Assembly: GCF_024339125.1 (NCBI RefSeq)
Contig: NZ_CP101417.1
Location: 1,922,001-1,986,000, forward strand
Direction: 5' to 3'
Origin: Xanthomonas hortorum
GTDB lineage: Bacteria > Pseudomonadota > Gammaproteobacteria > Xanthomonadales > Xanthomonadaceae
Length of the DNA stretch: 64,000 bases
Part shown: piece after piece, positions 41,627-52,079 of the stretch
How positions within the stretch are numbered: position 1 is the stretch's first letter
Layout: each line of letters starts with the position of its first letter
The notes under the pieces: generated by a model
Seen by the model: the letters and a program-made list of their open reading frames with translations, nothing else
What the model was told of the DNA's origin: nothing
The model's database searches: none
Translations under genes and position numbers: made by a program

Positions 41627-44600
41627 ATGCACGCTGACGCCTCTCCCGTGATTCCCCTGACCAAAGCGCAACGCGGCCTGTGGGTCGCCAGCAAGTTGCA
41701 CACCGACAACACCTTGATGTTGTCCGAAGCGTTGGAGATGTTCGGCCCACTCGATCCGCAGCTATTGCTACGCGCCAGCATGCAGCTGACGCGCGAGTTC
41801 GACACGCTGCGGCTGTGCATCGTCGAGCACGATGGCGTGCCCGGCCAGGTCATCCGTTCCGAGTACACGGCCGCCATTCCCTACTTCAATCTCAGCGAGG
41901 ATCCCTCGCCGCGCAACGCGGCCGAGCATTGGGTGGACGAACAAATCCGCAAGCCGGAAAATCTGCAGGACGGGCCGTTGTGGCATTGCGCGGTCTTCCG
42001 TCTTGGCGAAGATCACCATATGTGGGTGCAGTGCGTGAGCCATCTGGTGATGGATGGCTATTGCGCATCGATCATGATGCAACGCATGGCGGTGCTCTAT
42101 AACGCCTACGCTACCGATAGCGAGCCGGAACCTGCGCAGTACGGCAGTGCGCTGTCGTTGAACGAACTTGAGCGGCATTATCGCGAGTCCGATCGCTTTC
42201 AGCGCGATCGCAGCTACTGGATGCAACAGCTGGCCGATCTGCCGCCGCCGGCCACCTTGGCGCGGCCGGGCAATCAGCTGTCCACCGGGTTGTTGCGTGG
42301 CACCGGGCAGTTTTCGCCGCAGCAGGTGGTGCGTTTGCGTGCGCTGGGCAAGGACTATGGCGCCAGCCTGCCGCAGATGCTGATCTCGCTGATTGCCGCG
42401 TATTACTACCGCTGCACCGGTGCCGAGGATCTGGTGATCGCAATGCCGGTGACCGGCCGCATCAATGCGCGTTACCGGCAAACCGCCGGGCTGGTGGCCA
42501 ACGTGATTTCGCTGCGTTTGAAGATGGATCCGCAGCAGCCGATCCATCACTTGTTCGCGCAGGTGTCCTCGGTGGTCAAGCATGCCTTGCGGCACCAGCA
42601 ATACCGCTTCGAGGATGTGCGTCGCGACCTGGGCGTGTTCGGCATCGAACAGAAGTTCGCGCGGCTGGCGGTGAATATCGAGGCCTTCGATTACGCGCTG
42701 CGCTTCGGCGAGGCGTATGCCGTGCCGCACAACCTCTGCAACGGTCCGGCCGACGATCTGACCATCTTCTGCTACGAGCGTGGCGATGGCGCGGCGTTGC
42801 GCTTCGATCTGGATGCCAACCCGGCGTTGTACGACAGCGACGAGCTGGCAGAACATTGCCGCCGCCTGACCCACCTGGCCGATGCGGTATTGGCAGATCC
42901 GGAGTGCGCACTCGGCCTGATCGATGTGCTGGGTCACGACGAACGCCAGCGGCTGCTGCACACCTGGAACGACACCGCTGCGCCACTGCCGGAGCCGAGC
43001 ACGCTGCTGCACGGCATGCTGCAGCGCGCCGAACTGATGCCGGCGGCGGTGGTGGTGCAATACGACAACCGCACGCTGGATTACGCCACGCTCTGCGAGC
43101 TTGCCTCGCGCGTCGCCGCGCAGTGGGTGGCCGACGGCGTGGGCCCAGGCGATGTGGTCGCCATCGCGTTGCCGCGCAGCGAGCAATTGCTGGTGGCCTT
43201 GCTGGCGGTGATGTGGAGCGGCGCGGCCTATCTGCCGCTGGACCCGGAAAGCCCGGCCGCGCGCAATCGGCAGATGCTCAACGATTCCGGCGCCATCGCG
43301 CTGGTCTGCGAGCCGGCGTTGTGCGAGCGCTATCTGCTCGGTGGCATGGTGTGGCTGGACCCGCGCCCGGCGGTGTTGCCGGCGGCGATCGCACCGCTCG
43401 CCACGCCGGATGGCACCGCCTACGTGTTGTACACCTCCGGCTCGACCGGTGCGCCCAAGGGCGTGGAAATCAGCCATCGCAATCTGTTCAATTTCCTGCA
43501 TGCGATGGAGCACGAACTGGCATTGCGCCCGCGCGACCGTGTGCTGGCAGTCACCACCATCACCTTCGATATCGCCGGGCTGGAGTTGTACCTGCCGCTG
43601 CTGGTGGGCGCCCGCGTGATCATCGCACCGGCCGGCATCACCCACGATCCACGCAGCCTGTCGCGCCTGATCGCACACGAGCAGATCAGCGTGGTGCAGG
43701 CCACGCCGTCGTTGTGGCGCATCCTGTTGGCCAACCAGGATCTGGCACTGGACCGTATCCACGCACTGGTCGGCGGTGAGGCCCTGGTGCCGGAGTTGGC
43801 GACGCAGTTGCTGAGCCGGGTGGGGCGCCTGACCCAGTTGTACGGGCCAACCGAAACCACCATCTGGTCGACCATCATGCCGTTGCAGCTGACCGACGCC
43901 GCAGCCCCACCCATCGGCAGGCCGCTGCTCAATACGCGCGTCTACGTGCTGGATGCGCAGCGGCAGCCGCTCCCCACCGGTGCGATCGGCGAGCTGTATA
44001 TCGGCGGCGCGGGCGTGGCCAAGGGCTATCGCGGCAAGCGCCAGCTGACCAGCGAGCGCTTTGTGCGCGACCCGTTTGCCGACGACGGCAGCAGCATGTA
44101 CCGCACCGGCGACCGCGTGCGTCAGCGTCGCGACGGCATGCTGGAGTTCATCGGCCGTGCGGACGCGCAATTGAAGATCCGCGGCCATCGCGTGGAGCCG
44201 GCCGAAATCGAAAACGCCTTGCTGCTGCATTCGCAGGTAGCCCAGGCGGTGGTGGTTGGTCATAGCGATGGCGACAACAACGCGTTGCAGTTGCTGGCCT
44301 ATGTGGTGGGCAAGCACGGCACCATGCCGGCGACCGAGCTGCTGCGCGCGCATCTGCAGCAACGCTTGCCTGCGTCGATGATTCCCACGCTGTGGATGCC
44401 GCTGGAGGCACTGCCGCTGACACCCAACGGCAAGCTGGATCGTCGCGCATTGCCGTCACCTGGCGCATTGCCGCAGCGCGCGCATGTAGCGCCACGCGAT
44501 GCGCTCGAACACCAACTGGCAGCGATGTTGCAGGACGTGCTGGGCATTGAAGTGGTGGGGGTGGAAGACAACTTCTTCGAACTCGGCGGCGACTCGCTGC

Positions 44601-45610
44601 GCGCGGCAGAAATGGCCGCGCGCTTCCCGCAGATGTTCGGCGTCGAACTGCCGCTGGGCACGCTGTTCCATGCGCCGACGATTGCCGGCCTGGCCGAGGT
44701 GATCAAGCGCAGCGCGCAGACCCCGAACGATCCGCTCGGCGTGCTGTTGCCGTTGCGTGCGGGTACGCCGGGCACCACGCCGCTGTTCTGCATCCATCCG
44801 GTGGTTGGTCTGGGCTGGTCGTATCTCACCCTGCTCGGTCAGCTCGATCCGCAGTGGCCGGTGTATGCATTGCAGTCGCCGGCATTGAGCGACCCGCAGC
44901 ATCGCCCGGAAAGCATCGAGGCGATCGCGCGCGATTACCTGGCCCGTCTGCGCAGCGTGCAGCCGCACGGGCCGTACCGGCTGATCGGCTGGTCGCTGGG
45001 CGGCTTGATCGCCCATGCCATCACCGCCGAGTTGCATGCGCTTGGCGAAGAAGTCGAGTTGCTGGCAATGCTCGACAGCTACCCGCATCTGGAGCAGGCC
45101 GCATCGCTGCCGGAATCGGAGAACGTGCGTGCATCGGTGCATGCGCTGGGCCTGACGCTGGCACACGGCCAGCCGATGCCGACCACGGTGGCCGAACTGG
45201 CCAGCCTGCTATGCGATCACTACGGGTTGAACGATTTGCCCGCGGTGCGCCAGCTGCTCGAACAACGCCCCACGCTGCTGGACGACATGGGCGGTATGAC
45301 CCAGCACCACCTGCAGCTGGCGCGGCGTCATCGGCCCAAGCCGCTGGACCAGGATGTGGTGTTCGTCGAAGCAAGCGTGCGCATGACCTCCGGCGGCGAC
45401 GATGCAGTGTGGGTGGATTACCGGCCGCAGGCCTGGCGCCCGTACGTGCGCAATCTGCATCTGCATACCTTGGACAGCGACCATCATTCGATGCTGTCGT
45501 CCACGCATTCGGCCACGCTCAGCGCGTTGCTGCACGCGGCCACTGCGAAAGCCACACAACGCGATGGCAGCATCGCCACCGCCAGCGACGGGGTGGCCGA
45601 ATATGCCTGA
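41627..45610 (+). CDS. single-module non-ribosomal peptide synthetase (C-A-PCP-TE)
   Basis: 1327-aa NRPS. Condensation domain (about 7-440): LTKAQRGLW core and VSHLVMDGYC, where the first His of HHxxxDG is Ser 138 but the catalytic H139 and D143 remain. Adenylation domain (about 460-940): YTSGSTGAPKG (602-612), TFDIAGLEL, QLYGPTETTIW, NGKLDRRAL. Aligned to GrsA by eye, the pocket reads D-I-L-Q-L-G-L-I-W-K, a glycine-type code as I recall. PCP with LGGDSL, phosphopantetheine site S990. Thioesterase with IGWSLGGL, nucleophile S1123, and DSDHH (His 1286). ATG 41627 follows AAGAAGG at 8 bases; the ORF stays open to 41306 but the extra 107 codons look untranslated. Downstream genes overlap or follow, suggesting one operon. 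A phosphopantetheinyl transferase is needed but not in this window. Confidence 0.9.
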   Translation: MHADASPVIPLTKAQRGLWVASKLHTDNTLMLSEALEMFGPLDPQLLLRASMQLTREFDTLRLCIVEHDGVPGQVIRSEYTAAIPYFNLSEDPSPRNAAEHWVDEQIRKPENLQDGPLWHCAVFRLGEDHHMWVQCVSHLVMDGYCASIMMQRMAVLYNAYATDSEPEPAQYGSALSLNELERHYRESDRFQRDRSYWMQQLADLPPPATLARPGNQLSTGLLRGTGQFSPQQVVRLRALGKDYGASLPQMLISLIAAYYYRCTGAEDLVIAMPVTGRINARYRQTAGLVANVISLRLKMDPQQPIHHLFAQVSSVVKHALRHQQYRFEDVRRDLGVFGIEQKFARLAVNIEAFDYALRFGEAYAVPHNLCNGPADDLTIFCYERGDGAALRFDLDANPALYDSDELAEHCRRLTHLADAVLADPECALGLIDVLGHDERQRLLHTWNDTAAPLPEPSTLLHGMLQRAELMPAAVVVQYDNRTLDYATLCELASRVAAQWVADGVGPGDVVAIALPRSEQLLVALLAVMWSGAAYLPLDPESPAARNRQMLNDSGAIALVCEPALCERYLLGGMVWLDPRPAVLPAAIAPLATPDGTAYVLYTSGSTGAPKGVEISHRNLFNFLHAMEHELALRPRDRVLAVTTITFDIAGLELYLPLLVGARVIIAPAGITHDPRSLSRLIAHEQISVVQATPSLWRILLANQDLALDRIHALVGGEALVPELATQLLSRVGRLTQLYGPTETTIWSTIMPLQLTDAAAPPIGRPLLNTRVYVLDAQRQPLPTGAIGELYIGGAGVAKGYRGKRQLTSERFVRDPFADDGSSMYRTGDRVRQRRDGMLEFIGRADAQLKIRGHRVEPAEIENALLLHSQVAQAVVVGHSDGDNNALQLLAYVVGKHGTMPATELLRAHLQQRLPASMIPTLWMPLEALPLTPNGKLDRRALPSPGALPQRAHVAPRDALEHQLAAMLQDVLGIEVVGVEDNFFELGGDSLRAAEMAARFPQMFGVELPLGTLFHAPTIAGLAEVIKRSAQTPNDPLGVLLPLRAGTPGTTPLFCIHPVVGLGWSYLTLLGQLDPQWPVYALQSPALSDPQHRPESIEAIARDYLARLRSVQPHGPYRLIGWSLGGLIAHAITAELHALGEEVELLAMLDSYPHLEQAASLPESENVRASVHALGLTLAHGQPMPTTVAELASLLCDHYGLNDLPAVRQLLEQRPTLLDDMGGMTQHHLQLARRHRPKPLDQDVVFVEASVRMTSGGDDAVWVDYRPQAWRPYVRNLHLHTLDSDHHSMLSSTHSATLSALLHAATAKATQRDGSIATASDGVAEYA

Positions 45611-46940
45611 GTCACTGCATACGCCGGCACGTCACCGCCCGGTACTGATCGCCACCCTGGGCACGCATGGCGATGTGCGCCCGATCATCGCGCTGGGCCG
45701 CGGCCTGCAGGAGCGCGGTTATCCGGTGCGGGTGCTGACCAGCGCCAACTTCGAATCCCTGATCCGCGCCAATGGGCTGGAATTCTTCCCGCTCAGCGGC
45801 GACCACCAGAAGCTGTTGCAGGGCCATCCCAATGTCGCCGAGATGCGCGGTGGCTGGCGCGGCATCTGGGGCACCTTGCGCGCACAACTGATGGACTGGG
45901 CGCGCGACTGGGCCGAGCAGGGCCGCGCGGCCTGTGCCGATGCCGGTTTGATTCTCGGCGTGGGCAGCGCGAGCTTGCTGGCACATAGCCTGGGCCAGGC
46001 CTACGGCCTGCCGGTGGTATTCACGCAATTGCAGCCGCTGACCGCCTCGCGCCATGTGCCGTTGATGGTGATGCCCACCGTGCGTCTGCCCGGGCTGGTG
46101 AGTGTGGCACTGCATCACGCGGTGCGCTTTGCCGGCTGGCAGCTGATGCGCCCGGCGCTCAACGGCATCGTGCGCCCGGCATTGGGGCTGCCGGCGTATC
46201 CGTGGAGTGGTCCCGACCGCAGCGCGCAGCGCGTGGTCTATGGCTATAGCGAGCATCTGTGCCCACGTCCGCCGGACTGGCCGGACCGAGCCCAGGTCGC
46301 CGGTTTCTGGCAGTTGCCGCAGCCGCAGTGGCAGCCGCCGGCCGCGCTGGAAGCGTTTCTGCAGGCCGGCCCGCCGCCGCTGTATATCGGCTTCGGCAGC
46401 ATGATCAGCACCGATGCGGCGCAGCTCACCGCCATCGTCAAGGCGGCGGTGCGTCTGACCGGTCAACGCGCGTTGCTGGCCAGCGGCTGGGGCGGGCTGG
46501 CGGCCGGGGAAGACGCGTCCGACGATGTGGAGCGCTTCTTCCAGTTGGAACAGGCACCGCACGATTGGCTGTTCCCGCGGGTGTCGGTCGCGGTGCATCA
46601 CGGCGGTGCCGGCACGACCGGTGCGGCGCTGGCTGCGGGGATTCCGTCGGTGGTGCTGCCGTTCGGCTACGACCAACCGTTCTGGGCGCATTGCCTGGCC
46701 CAGCGCGGCGTCGCGCCGCCGGCGCTCGCACGCGTTGGATTGCAGCCGGAAACCTTGGCCGATGCCATCGGCCAGGCCAGCGCGCCGAGCATGCGCGCAG
46801 CGGCACGCGTGCTGGGGCAGCGCATCCGTGAGGAGGACGGGATCAGCCGGGCGGTGGATCAGCTGGAAGCATGGGGATTGCTGCAACCGGCGGTGTCGGT
46901 GGCGCCGACCGAGCGCATCGAGCAGCAGGCCGTCGCGTGA
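45603..46940 (+). CDS. GT1-family glycosyltransferase
   Basis: 445-aa inverting UDP-sugar glycosyltransferase (GT-B fold). The N-terminal acceptor domain begins VLIATLGTHGDVRPIIALGRGLQERGY, as in the sterol/antibiotic/rhamnolipid-type GT1 enzymes. The C-terminal donor domain contains LYIGFGSM, LLASGWGGL and the signature DWLFPRVSVAVHHGGAGTTGAALAAGIP with LPFGYDQPFWA. It has no transmembrane segment and should act at the cytosolic face. ATG 45603 lies inside the last codons of the NRPS (8-bp overlap), so translation is coupled and the acceptor is probably the NRPS product. Confidence 0.9.
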   Translation: MPESLHTPARHRPVLIATLGTHGDVRPIIALGRGLQERGYPVRVLTSANFESLIRANGLEFFPLSGDHQKLLQGHPNVAEMRGGWRGIWGTLRAQLMDWARDWAEQGRAACADAGLILGVGSASLLAHSLGQAYGLPVVFTQLQPLTASRHVPLMVMPTVRLPGLVSVALHHAVRFAGWQLMRPALNGIVRPALGLPAYPWSGPDRSAQRVVYGYSEHLCPRPPDWPDRAQVAGFWQLPQPQWQPPAALEAFLQAGPPPLYIGFGSMISTDAAQLTAIVKAAVRLTGQRALLASGWGGLAAGEDASDDVERFFQLEQAPHDWLFPRVSVAVHHGGAGTTGAALAAGIPSVVLPFGYDQPFWAHCLAQRGVAPPALARVGLQPETLADAIGQASAPSMRAAARVLGQRIREEDGISRAVDQLEAWGLLQPAVSVAPTERIEQQAVA

Positions 46941-47148
46941 TACAGACCGTCGTGTGATGGATGACGCTGTGGGGGAACCACAGCGTCGACAGCGGATTGG
47001 CTGCGGCAATGCGGCTGGGCATTACCGCAGGTCTCTGAGTGCGGCACGGGTGAGGTGCCGGGCGTGTTGCTGCGGCCAACGTCGATGCTGGCATCGCTGC
47101 ATCGGCGTGATGCGGCACAATCGGGCTCCCTCGCCTTGCATCGTCCGC

Positions 47149-48276
47149 ATGCGCTATCCCGCCCTCGATCTGCTGCGTGGCATCGCCATCGTCTGGGTGA
47201 TGCTGTTCCATTCCTTCGTGGTCGGCGGCCTGGGGCCGGACTGGGCGTGGTTGTCCCGTTACGGCTGGATGGGCGTGGACCTGTTCTTCGTGTTGAGCGG
47301 TTTTCTGATCGGCACGCAGGTGCTGCGGCCGCTGGCGCACGGGCAAGGCCTGGACTTCAAGGCGTTCTATCTGCGCCGCGCGTTCCGCATCCTGCCGGCG
47401 TTTCTGGTGGTGCTGGCGATCTACATGGCGTGGCCGGAGTTTCGTGAGTCGCCCGGGTTGGCACCGTGGTGGATGTTCGTCAGCTTCACCCTGAACCTGT
47501 TCGTCGATTACGGCCGCGATGCCGCGTTCTCGCACGCCTGGTCGCTGTGCGTGGAAGAACATTTCTATCTGGTGTTTCCGTTGCTCGCGACGCTGTTGAT
47601 GCGTCGGCTCTCGGCCGCGCGCTTTGTCGTGCTCTGCGTGCTGGTGGTGGTTGCAGGTATCGCGCTGCGTGCCGGCATCTGGTGGCACAACACCGTCCTG
47701 GACAGCGCCGGTGCCGGCCTGCGCCGCAACTGGTTTGTCGAAGACATCTATTACCCGACCTGGAACCGTCTGGACGGTCTGCTGGCCGGTGTCGTCCTGG
47801 CGGTGCTCAAGATCTTCCGCCCCACGCTGTGGCAACGGCTGCAGCAGCGCGGCAACGCGGTGCTGTGTGCCGGCATTGCGATTCTGGCGCTGGCGTTGTG
47901 GCTGTTTCGCGAGCGCACCGGCCTGATCGGCAATGCGTTGGGCTGGCCGGTGTTGTCGTTGGGGCTCGCCTTGCTGGTGCTGGCCGGCACCGCCACCCGC
48001 GGCGTGCTTGGCGGCCTGCGCGTGCCGGGCGCGGCGTGGCTGGCGGGCATTTCCTACAGCCTGTATCTGACCCACAAGGCCGTGTTCCATCTCACCCAGG
48101 GCTGGTTCGGCCCGGCGCTGGAGGGGCGTGGCGTGCTGGCATTTGCGGTGTATGGCCTGATGGCAGTGCTGGGCGGTGCGGTCTTGCACTACGCGGTGGA
48201 GCGCCCGTTCCTGCAGCTGCGCGACAAGATGCTGCGGCCAGGCGCACGGCCGTTGGCTGCCGCTGATCGCGCCTGA
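47149..48276 (+). CDS. acyltransferase 3 family membrane O-acyltransferase
   Basis: 375-aa inner-membrane protein of the OafA/acyltransferase_3 family with about ten hydrophobic helices. The motif RYPALDLLRGIAIVWVMLFHS (residues 2-22) carries the family catalytic His; RYGWMGVDLFFVLSGFLIG follows, and HAWSLCVEEHFYLVFPLL contains the conserved E-x-x-Y. It transfers an acyl group, usually acetyl, to a sugar or sterol hydroxyl. It lies 208 bp after the glycosyltransferase on the same strand, so it may O-acylate the glycosylated NRPS product. ATG 47149 was chosen over far-upstream in-frame codons because the first helix follows at once. A terminator at 48290 closes the unit. Confidence 0.9.
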   Translation: MRYPALDLLRGIAIVWVMLFHSFVVGGLGPDWAWLSRYGWMGVDLFFVLSGFLIGTQVLRPLAHGQGLDFKAFYLRRAFRILPAFLVVLAIYMAWPEFRESPGLAPWWMFVSFTLNLFVDYGRDAAFSHAWSLCVEEHFYLVFPLLATLLMRRLSAARFVVLCVLVVVAGIALRAGIWWHNTVLDSAGAGLRRNWFVEDIYYPTWNRLDGLLAGVVLAVLKIFRPTLWQRLQQRGNAVLCAGIAILALALWLFRERTGLIGNALGWPVLSLGLALLVLAGTATRGVLGGLRVPGAAWLAGISYSLYLTHKAVFHLTQGWFGPALEGRGVLAFAVYGLMAVLGGAVLHYAVERPFLQLRDKMLRPGARPLAAADRA

Positions 48277-48289
48277 CCGGGCATCGCAA

Positions 48290-48320
48290 AACGCCGCGCA
48301 ATGCGCGGCGTTGTCGTCAT
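48290..48320 (+). terminator. terminator after the acyltransferase gene
   Basis: AACGCCGCGC (48290-48299) pairs with GCGCGGCGTT (48303-48312) over a 3-base loop, followed by GTCGTCAT. Strong GC-rich stem between convergent genes ending at 48276 and 48442; it may serve both. Confidence 0.75.
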
Positions 48321-48441
48321 CTCTGGCAGTGCGCCAGTTCCAGCGCCGCACCGAGCTTGGATGCTGCGCGATCTGCGCACGCGCCAATCAACACATCATC
48401 GGGTCGCGGCGCGACCGAGGCATTGGCGTTGCAGGCCAACG

Positions 48442-49221
<780 letters not shown>

Positions 49222-49359
49222 TCAGGCGAAGCAATCAGGTGTGGCGACCGTGCCGGATGCGCGTGCCGCTGCAAGGCGTGCGTGGAGCCGGGCTGCACCG
49301 AGCGGCTTGCGCGCAACGACGTCGTAGCAACAGGCCGCAAGCGCGATCCGACACTGTCG

Positions 49360-50259
49360 CTACTGCGCCTTGATGGCGATGGCAGGCAATCCGCTGCCGG
49401 TCAGTTTCTGCTTGGCTTCGGCCAGTTCGCCGGCGCTGCCATACGGCCCCATGCGCACGCGGTAGACGGTTTTGCCGCTGATTTCGGCTGATTCCACGCG
49501 TGCGGCCAGGCCCATCATCGCCAGCTTGGCCTTGGTCGATTCGGCATCGCCGGAGGCGCCGAACGAGCCGGCCTGCAGGATGTAGCGGGTGTTGTCTGTC
49601 ACTGCAGGTGCAGCCGCCGTCGTTGCCGCTGCGGTCGTCGCAGCCGGTTTTGGCGCTGCAGTTGCAGGTGCGGCGGCAGCCGGCGTGGTGAGCGCTGCGG
49701 TGCTGGCCGGCGCCGGTGTCGCCGCCGGACGCGCAGGCGCAGTTTCCGCCAACGGCTTGGGCGCGCTGGCGGCGGTTTCGTTCAACGGCACCGGCACGCT
49801 GGCGGCCGGCGTGGCTGCAGCAACACGTGCTGCTGCACCCGGTGCAGGCGCAACCGGCTTGCCTTCCAGTGCCGCACGCGCACGCGCGGCTTCTTCGGCG
49901 CGCGCACTGGCCGCCAGTTCGGCATCGGACATCTGTACTTCCTTGCCGGGCAGCAAGGTGTAGAAGTCGTACTGCGTCTGCGCATCGCCGGGTTTGGCTT
50001 GCGGCTTGGGCGGTTGTGCGCTGGGCTTGGGCAGGTCGGCCGGCGTATCCACGTCGGCATCTGCCACCGGCTCGGGCTGCGCATCGGGATTGGCGCGCGG
50101 GCCCACGCGCAGGAAGCCGTCGCCGTCCTTTTTGAACAGGTTGGGCGCTGCCAGAAAGATCACTGCCGCAATCGCGGCGCCCGCCACCAACCACACCCAA
50201 CCGGGGGTGCCATTGCTGGTGTTGCGTCGCGCCTGACTCTTACCGCGTCGTGCTGCCAT
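49360..50259 (-). CDS. SPOR-domain membrane protein (FtsN-like)
   Basis: 299-aa protein with a short basic N-terminus, one transmembrane helix (about residues 20-40), a long Ala/Pro-rich periplasmic linker (about 50-220) with an acidic helix near 105-135, and a C-terminal SPOR domain (about 225-299: RYILQAGSFGASGDAESTKAKLAMMGL ... YRVRMGPYGSAGELAEAKQKL). SPOR domains bind denuded septal peptidoglycan. It sits just downstream of argS on the same strand. In pseudomonads a SPOR gene follows argS too and may be FtsN or a relative. Confidence 0.85.
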   Translation of the reverse strand: MAARRGKSQARRNTSNGTPGWVWLVAGAAIAAVIFLAAPNLFKKDGDGFLRVGPRANPDAQPEPVADADVDTPADLPKPSAQPPKPQAKPGDAQTQYDFYTLLPGKEVQMSDAELAASARAEEAARARAALEGKPVAPAPGAAARVAAATPAASVPVPLNETAASAPKPLAETAPARPAATPAPASTAALTTPAAAAPATAAPKPAATTAAATTAAAPAVTDNTRYILQAGSFGASGDAESTKAKLAMMGLAARVESAEISGKTVYRVRMGPYGSAGELAEAKQKLTGSGLPAIAIKAQ

Positions 50260-50304
50260 CTACCACTTCTCCGAATCACGTCGTTGCGGGCCGTGCGGCC
50301 CGAC

Positions 50305-51993
50305 TTACATCTTTTCTGGGGCGCTGACGCCGAGCAGTTCCAGGCCGTTAGCGAGCACCTGTTGCGTGGCGACGGCGAGGGTGAGTTTGGCGTCGCGCTC
50401 TGCGGCATCGTCCACCAGCAGTTTGGTGTTGTGATACCACGTGTGGAAGGCGTGCGCCAATTCACGCAGGTATTGCGCAATTTGATACGGCTCCAGCGTC
50501 TGGCCGGCGATTTCGACCACTTCCGCATAGCGCGACAGCTCGACCATGACGTTGAGCGAATGCTCGTCATCCAGACGCGCCAGCTCGGCCAACCCATGCG
50601 CCTGCTCGTACTTGTAGCCTTTTTCCAGCGCCTGACGCAGCACGCTGCACACGCGGGCATGTGCGTACTGCACATAGAACACCGGGTTGTCGTTGCTCTG
50701 CTGACGGGCCAGGTCGATGTCGAAGGTGAGCTGCGAATCGGGCTTGCGCGCGATCAGGAACCAGCGCACCGCATCGGCGCTGGTTTCTTCGATCAGATCG
50801 CGCAGGGTGACGTAGCTGCCGGCACGCTTGGACAGCTTCACCTCTTCGCCGCCGCGCATCACCGTGACCATCTGGTGCAGCACGTATTCCGGCCAGCCCT
50901 GCGGGATGCCCAGTTCCAAAGCCTGCAGGCCGGCGCGCACGCGCGTCAGCGAGCCGTGGTGGTCAGCGCCGAGCTCGGTGATCGCGCGCTCGTAGCCGCG
51001 CTGCCACTTGGTCAGGTGATAGGCCACGTCCGGCACGAAGTAGGTGTAGGTGCCGTCGGACTTGCGCATCACCCGGTCCTTGTCGTCGCCGAAGTCGGTG
51101 GACTTCAACCACAACGCGCCGCCTTCCTCGTAGGTGTGGCCGGAAGCGATCAGCTTCTGCACGGCTTCTTCGACCTTGCCGTCCTTGTACAGCGAGCTTT
51201 CCAGGAAATAGATATCGAAATCGACGCGGAATGCGGCCAGGTCGTGGTTCTGCTCGTTACGCAGATAGGCCACCGCGAAGCGGCGGATCGCGTCGAAATC
51301 GGCAGGATCCTTGCCGCCGGTGACCAGATGGCCTTCCAGGTCGACGGTATCGCCGGCCAGGTAGGCGTTGGCGACATCGGCGATGTAGTCGCCGCGGTAG
51401 CCGTTCTCCGGCCAGCCGTCGCTGTCGGGGGTGAGCCCTTGCGCGCGCGCCTGCACCGACAACGCCAGGTTCTCGATCTGCACGCCGGCATCGTTGTAGT
51501 AGAACTCGCGCTTGACGTTCCAGCCGTTGGCATCGAGCACGCGCGCCAGGCTGTCGCCGATCGCCGCCGCGCGGCCGTGGCCGACATGCAGCGGGCCGGT
51601 CGGGTTGGCCGAGACGTACTCCACGCCCACCGAGCGGCCATTGCCGGCCAGCCCGCGGCCGTAGTCGGGGCCCTGCTTGATCACATGCGCCACTTCGCGC
51701 TGGTAGGCGGAGGGTGTCAGGTGGAAGTTGATGAAGCCCGGGCCGGCGATCTCCACCTTGGCCACCTCGTCGCTGGCCGGCAATGCGGCCACCAGGGCCT
51801 GCGCCAGTGCGCGCGGATTGGAGCGTGCAGGCTTGGCCAGCAGCATCGCGGCATTGGTGGCGAAGTCGCCGTGTTCGCGCGTCTTGGGCCGCTCGACCAC
51901 AAAATCCGGCGGCAGGGTGTCGGCAGGCAGGGTGCCGTTGGCGCGCAAGGCTTCAATGCCTTGGCCGATCAGTGCGCGGAGTTGGGCTTTCAC
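50305..51993 (-). CDS. argS: arginyl-tRNA synthetase
   Basis: 562-aa class I synthetase charging tRNA-Arg. HIGH-type motif [12 protein letters not shown] (in [13 protein letters not shown]) and [10 protein letters not shown] in place of KMSKS, both normal for ArgS. The N-terminal Add-1 domain for D-loop contact (about 1-115) and the helical anticodon-binding domain at the C-terminus (about 430-562; [13 protein letters not shown]-like end [12 protein letters not shown]) are complete. A GC hairpin (50286-50301) just past the stop may end the transcript. Downstream lies the SPOR gene, 46 bp away. Confidence 0.97.
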   Translation of the reverse strand: MKAQLRALIGQGIEALRANGTLPADTLPPDFVVERPKTREHGDFATNAAMLLAKPARSNPRALAQALVAALPASDEVAKVEIAGPGFINFHLTPSAYQREVAHVIKQGPDYGRGLAGNGRSVGVEYVSANPTGPLHVGHGRAAAIGDSLARVLDANGWNVKREFYYNDAGVQIENLALSVQARAQGLTPDSDGWPENGYRGDYIADVANAYLAGDTVDLEGHLVTGGKDPADFDAIRRFAVAYLRNEQNHDLAAFRVDFDIYFLESSLYKDGKVEEAVQKLIASGHTYEEGGALWLKSTDFGDDKDRVMRKSDGTYTYFVPDVAYHLTKWQRGYERAITELGADHHGSLTRVRAGLQALELGIPQGWPEYVLHQMVTVMRGGEEVKLSKRAGSYVTLRDLIEETSADAVRWFLIARKPDSQLTFDIDLARQQSNDNPVFYVQYAHARVCSVLRQALEKGYKYEQAHGLAELARLDDEHSLNVMVELSRYAEVVEIAGQTLEPYQIAQYLRELAHAFHTWYHNTKLLVDDAAERDAKLTLAVATQQVLANGLELLGVSAPEKM

Positions 51994-52079
51994 GTAGGAT
52001 CTGCTTGGAACGAAACCACCGATTTTACCCGACCGCGCGCCCCCGGGTCCGGCAGACGGTTCAGGTCACCGCCGCGTTG

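Noticed and set aside
41768-44362. 864-aa antisense ORF inside the NRPS
   Set aside because: His/Gln/Arg-rich shadow of the NRPS coding frame; no domain motifs.
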